Source: Actinomycetes bacterium
Lineage (GTDB): Bacteria; Actinomycetota; Acidimicrobiia; Spongiisociales; UBA4744
Reading direction: 5' to 3'
DNA: 6,752 nt
Assembly (NCBI GenBank): GCA_024641205.1
Contig: JAHEDM010000150.1
Location: 1-6,752, forward strand
The notes beneath the pieces are model-generated. The model searched no databases and was not told where the DNA came from. It saw only the letters and a program-made list of their open reading frames with translations. How positions within the stretch are numbered: the first letter of the stretch is position 1; the number at the start of each line of letters is the position of its first letter. The position numbers and the translations under genes were made by a program. Positions 6,697 to 6,752 of this stretch are shown here, in pieces.

Positions 6697-6750
6697 CTAC
6701 GCGGTATCGGCAGCCGGAGAAGTCCGATTGAGCAAAGAATCGATAGCCCG
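6697..6750 (-). CDS. C-terminal codons of an upstream gene (partial)
   Basis: On the minus strand the frame is open from the window edge to a TAG at 6697-6699 and encodes RAIDSLLNRTSPAADTA, which resembles an ordinary protein tail (a short helix and then a small-residue end). It shares the kinase's reading frame, with 63 nt between this stop and the kinase ATG at 6633, so the two may be co-transcribed. Seventeen residues do not allow family assignment. The alternative is that this is part of an original longer kinase interrupted by the TAG. Other frames here are also open over this short distance, so the call is weak. Confidence 0.3.
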   Translation of the reverse strand, partial: RAIDSLLNRTSPAADTA

Positions 6751-6752
6751 CC

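Overview
The window is about 60% GC and densely coding, with strong G/C preference at third codon positions, a GTG start and 3-4 nt gene junctions. It has no tRNA, rRNA, CRISPR array or recognisable mobile element. The gene types and codon use suggest a high-GC, free-living bacterium. An actinobacterial lineage is my best guess, because phosphoribosyltransferase-hydrolase fusions are familiar there, but nothing in the sequence settles the taxonomy.

Layout. (1) Bases 1-102 look like the last 33 codons of an unidentified plus-strand gene. (2) Bases 104-3402, minus strand, form a tight three-gene operon read from right to left: an ABC ATPase with a GTG start at 3402, then two ABC-2 type permeases. 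The junctions are a 3-nt gap and a 4-nt ATGA overlap. This is a one-ATPase, two-permease exporter of the YbhFSR / LnrLMN general type; its substrate cannot be read from sequence. (3) Bases 3403-3516 are a divergent intergenic region with a plausible minus-strand promoter and a strong Shine-Dalgarno for the operon. (4) Bases 3517-4797, plus strand, encode a two-domain fusion: an N-terminal type I phosphoribosyltransferase and a C-terminal alpha/beta hydrolase (dienelactone-hydrolase-like) with a complete visible Ser-Asp-His triad. (5) Bases 4798-5007 separate two convergent genes and hold a perfect 11-bp stem hairpin. (6) Bases 5008-6633, minus strand, encode a sensorless hybrid histidine kinase (HisKA, HATPase, two receivers). 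(7) Bases 6697-6750 look like the C-terminal codons of another minus-strand gene upstream of the kinase.

How they fit together. The three ABC genes clearly make one membrane exporter. The fusion enzyme is transcribed divergently from it, so shared control is possible but unproven. The kinase is a separate unit that could relay signals to partners outside the window. I see no single new multi-gene system here. The points most worth a second look are the fusion enzyme and the atypical kinase, which has no sensor domain, a Pro-to-Gln change in the H-box and a degenerate first receiver.
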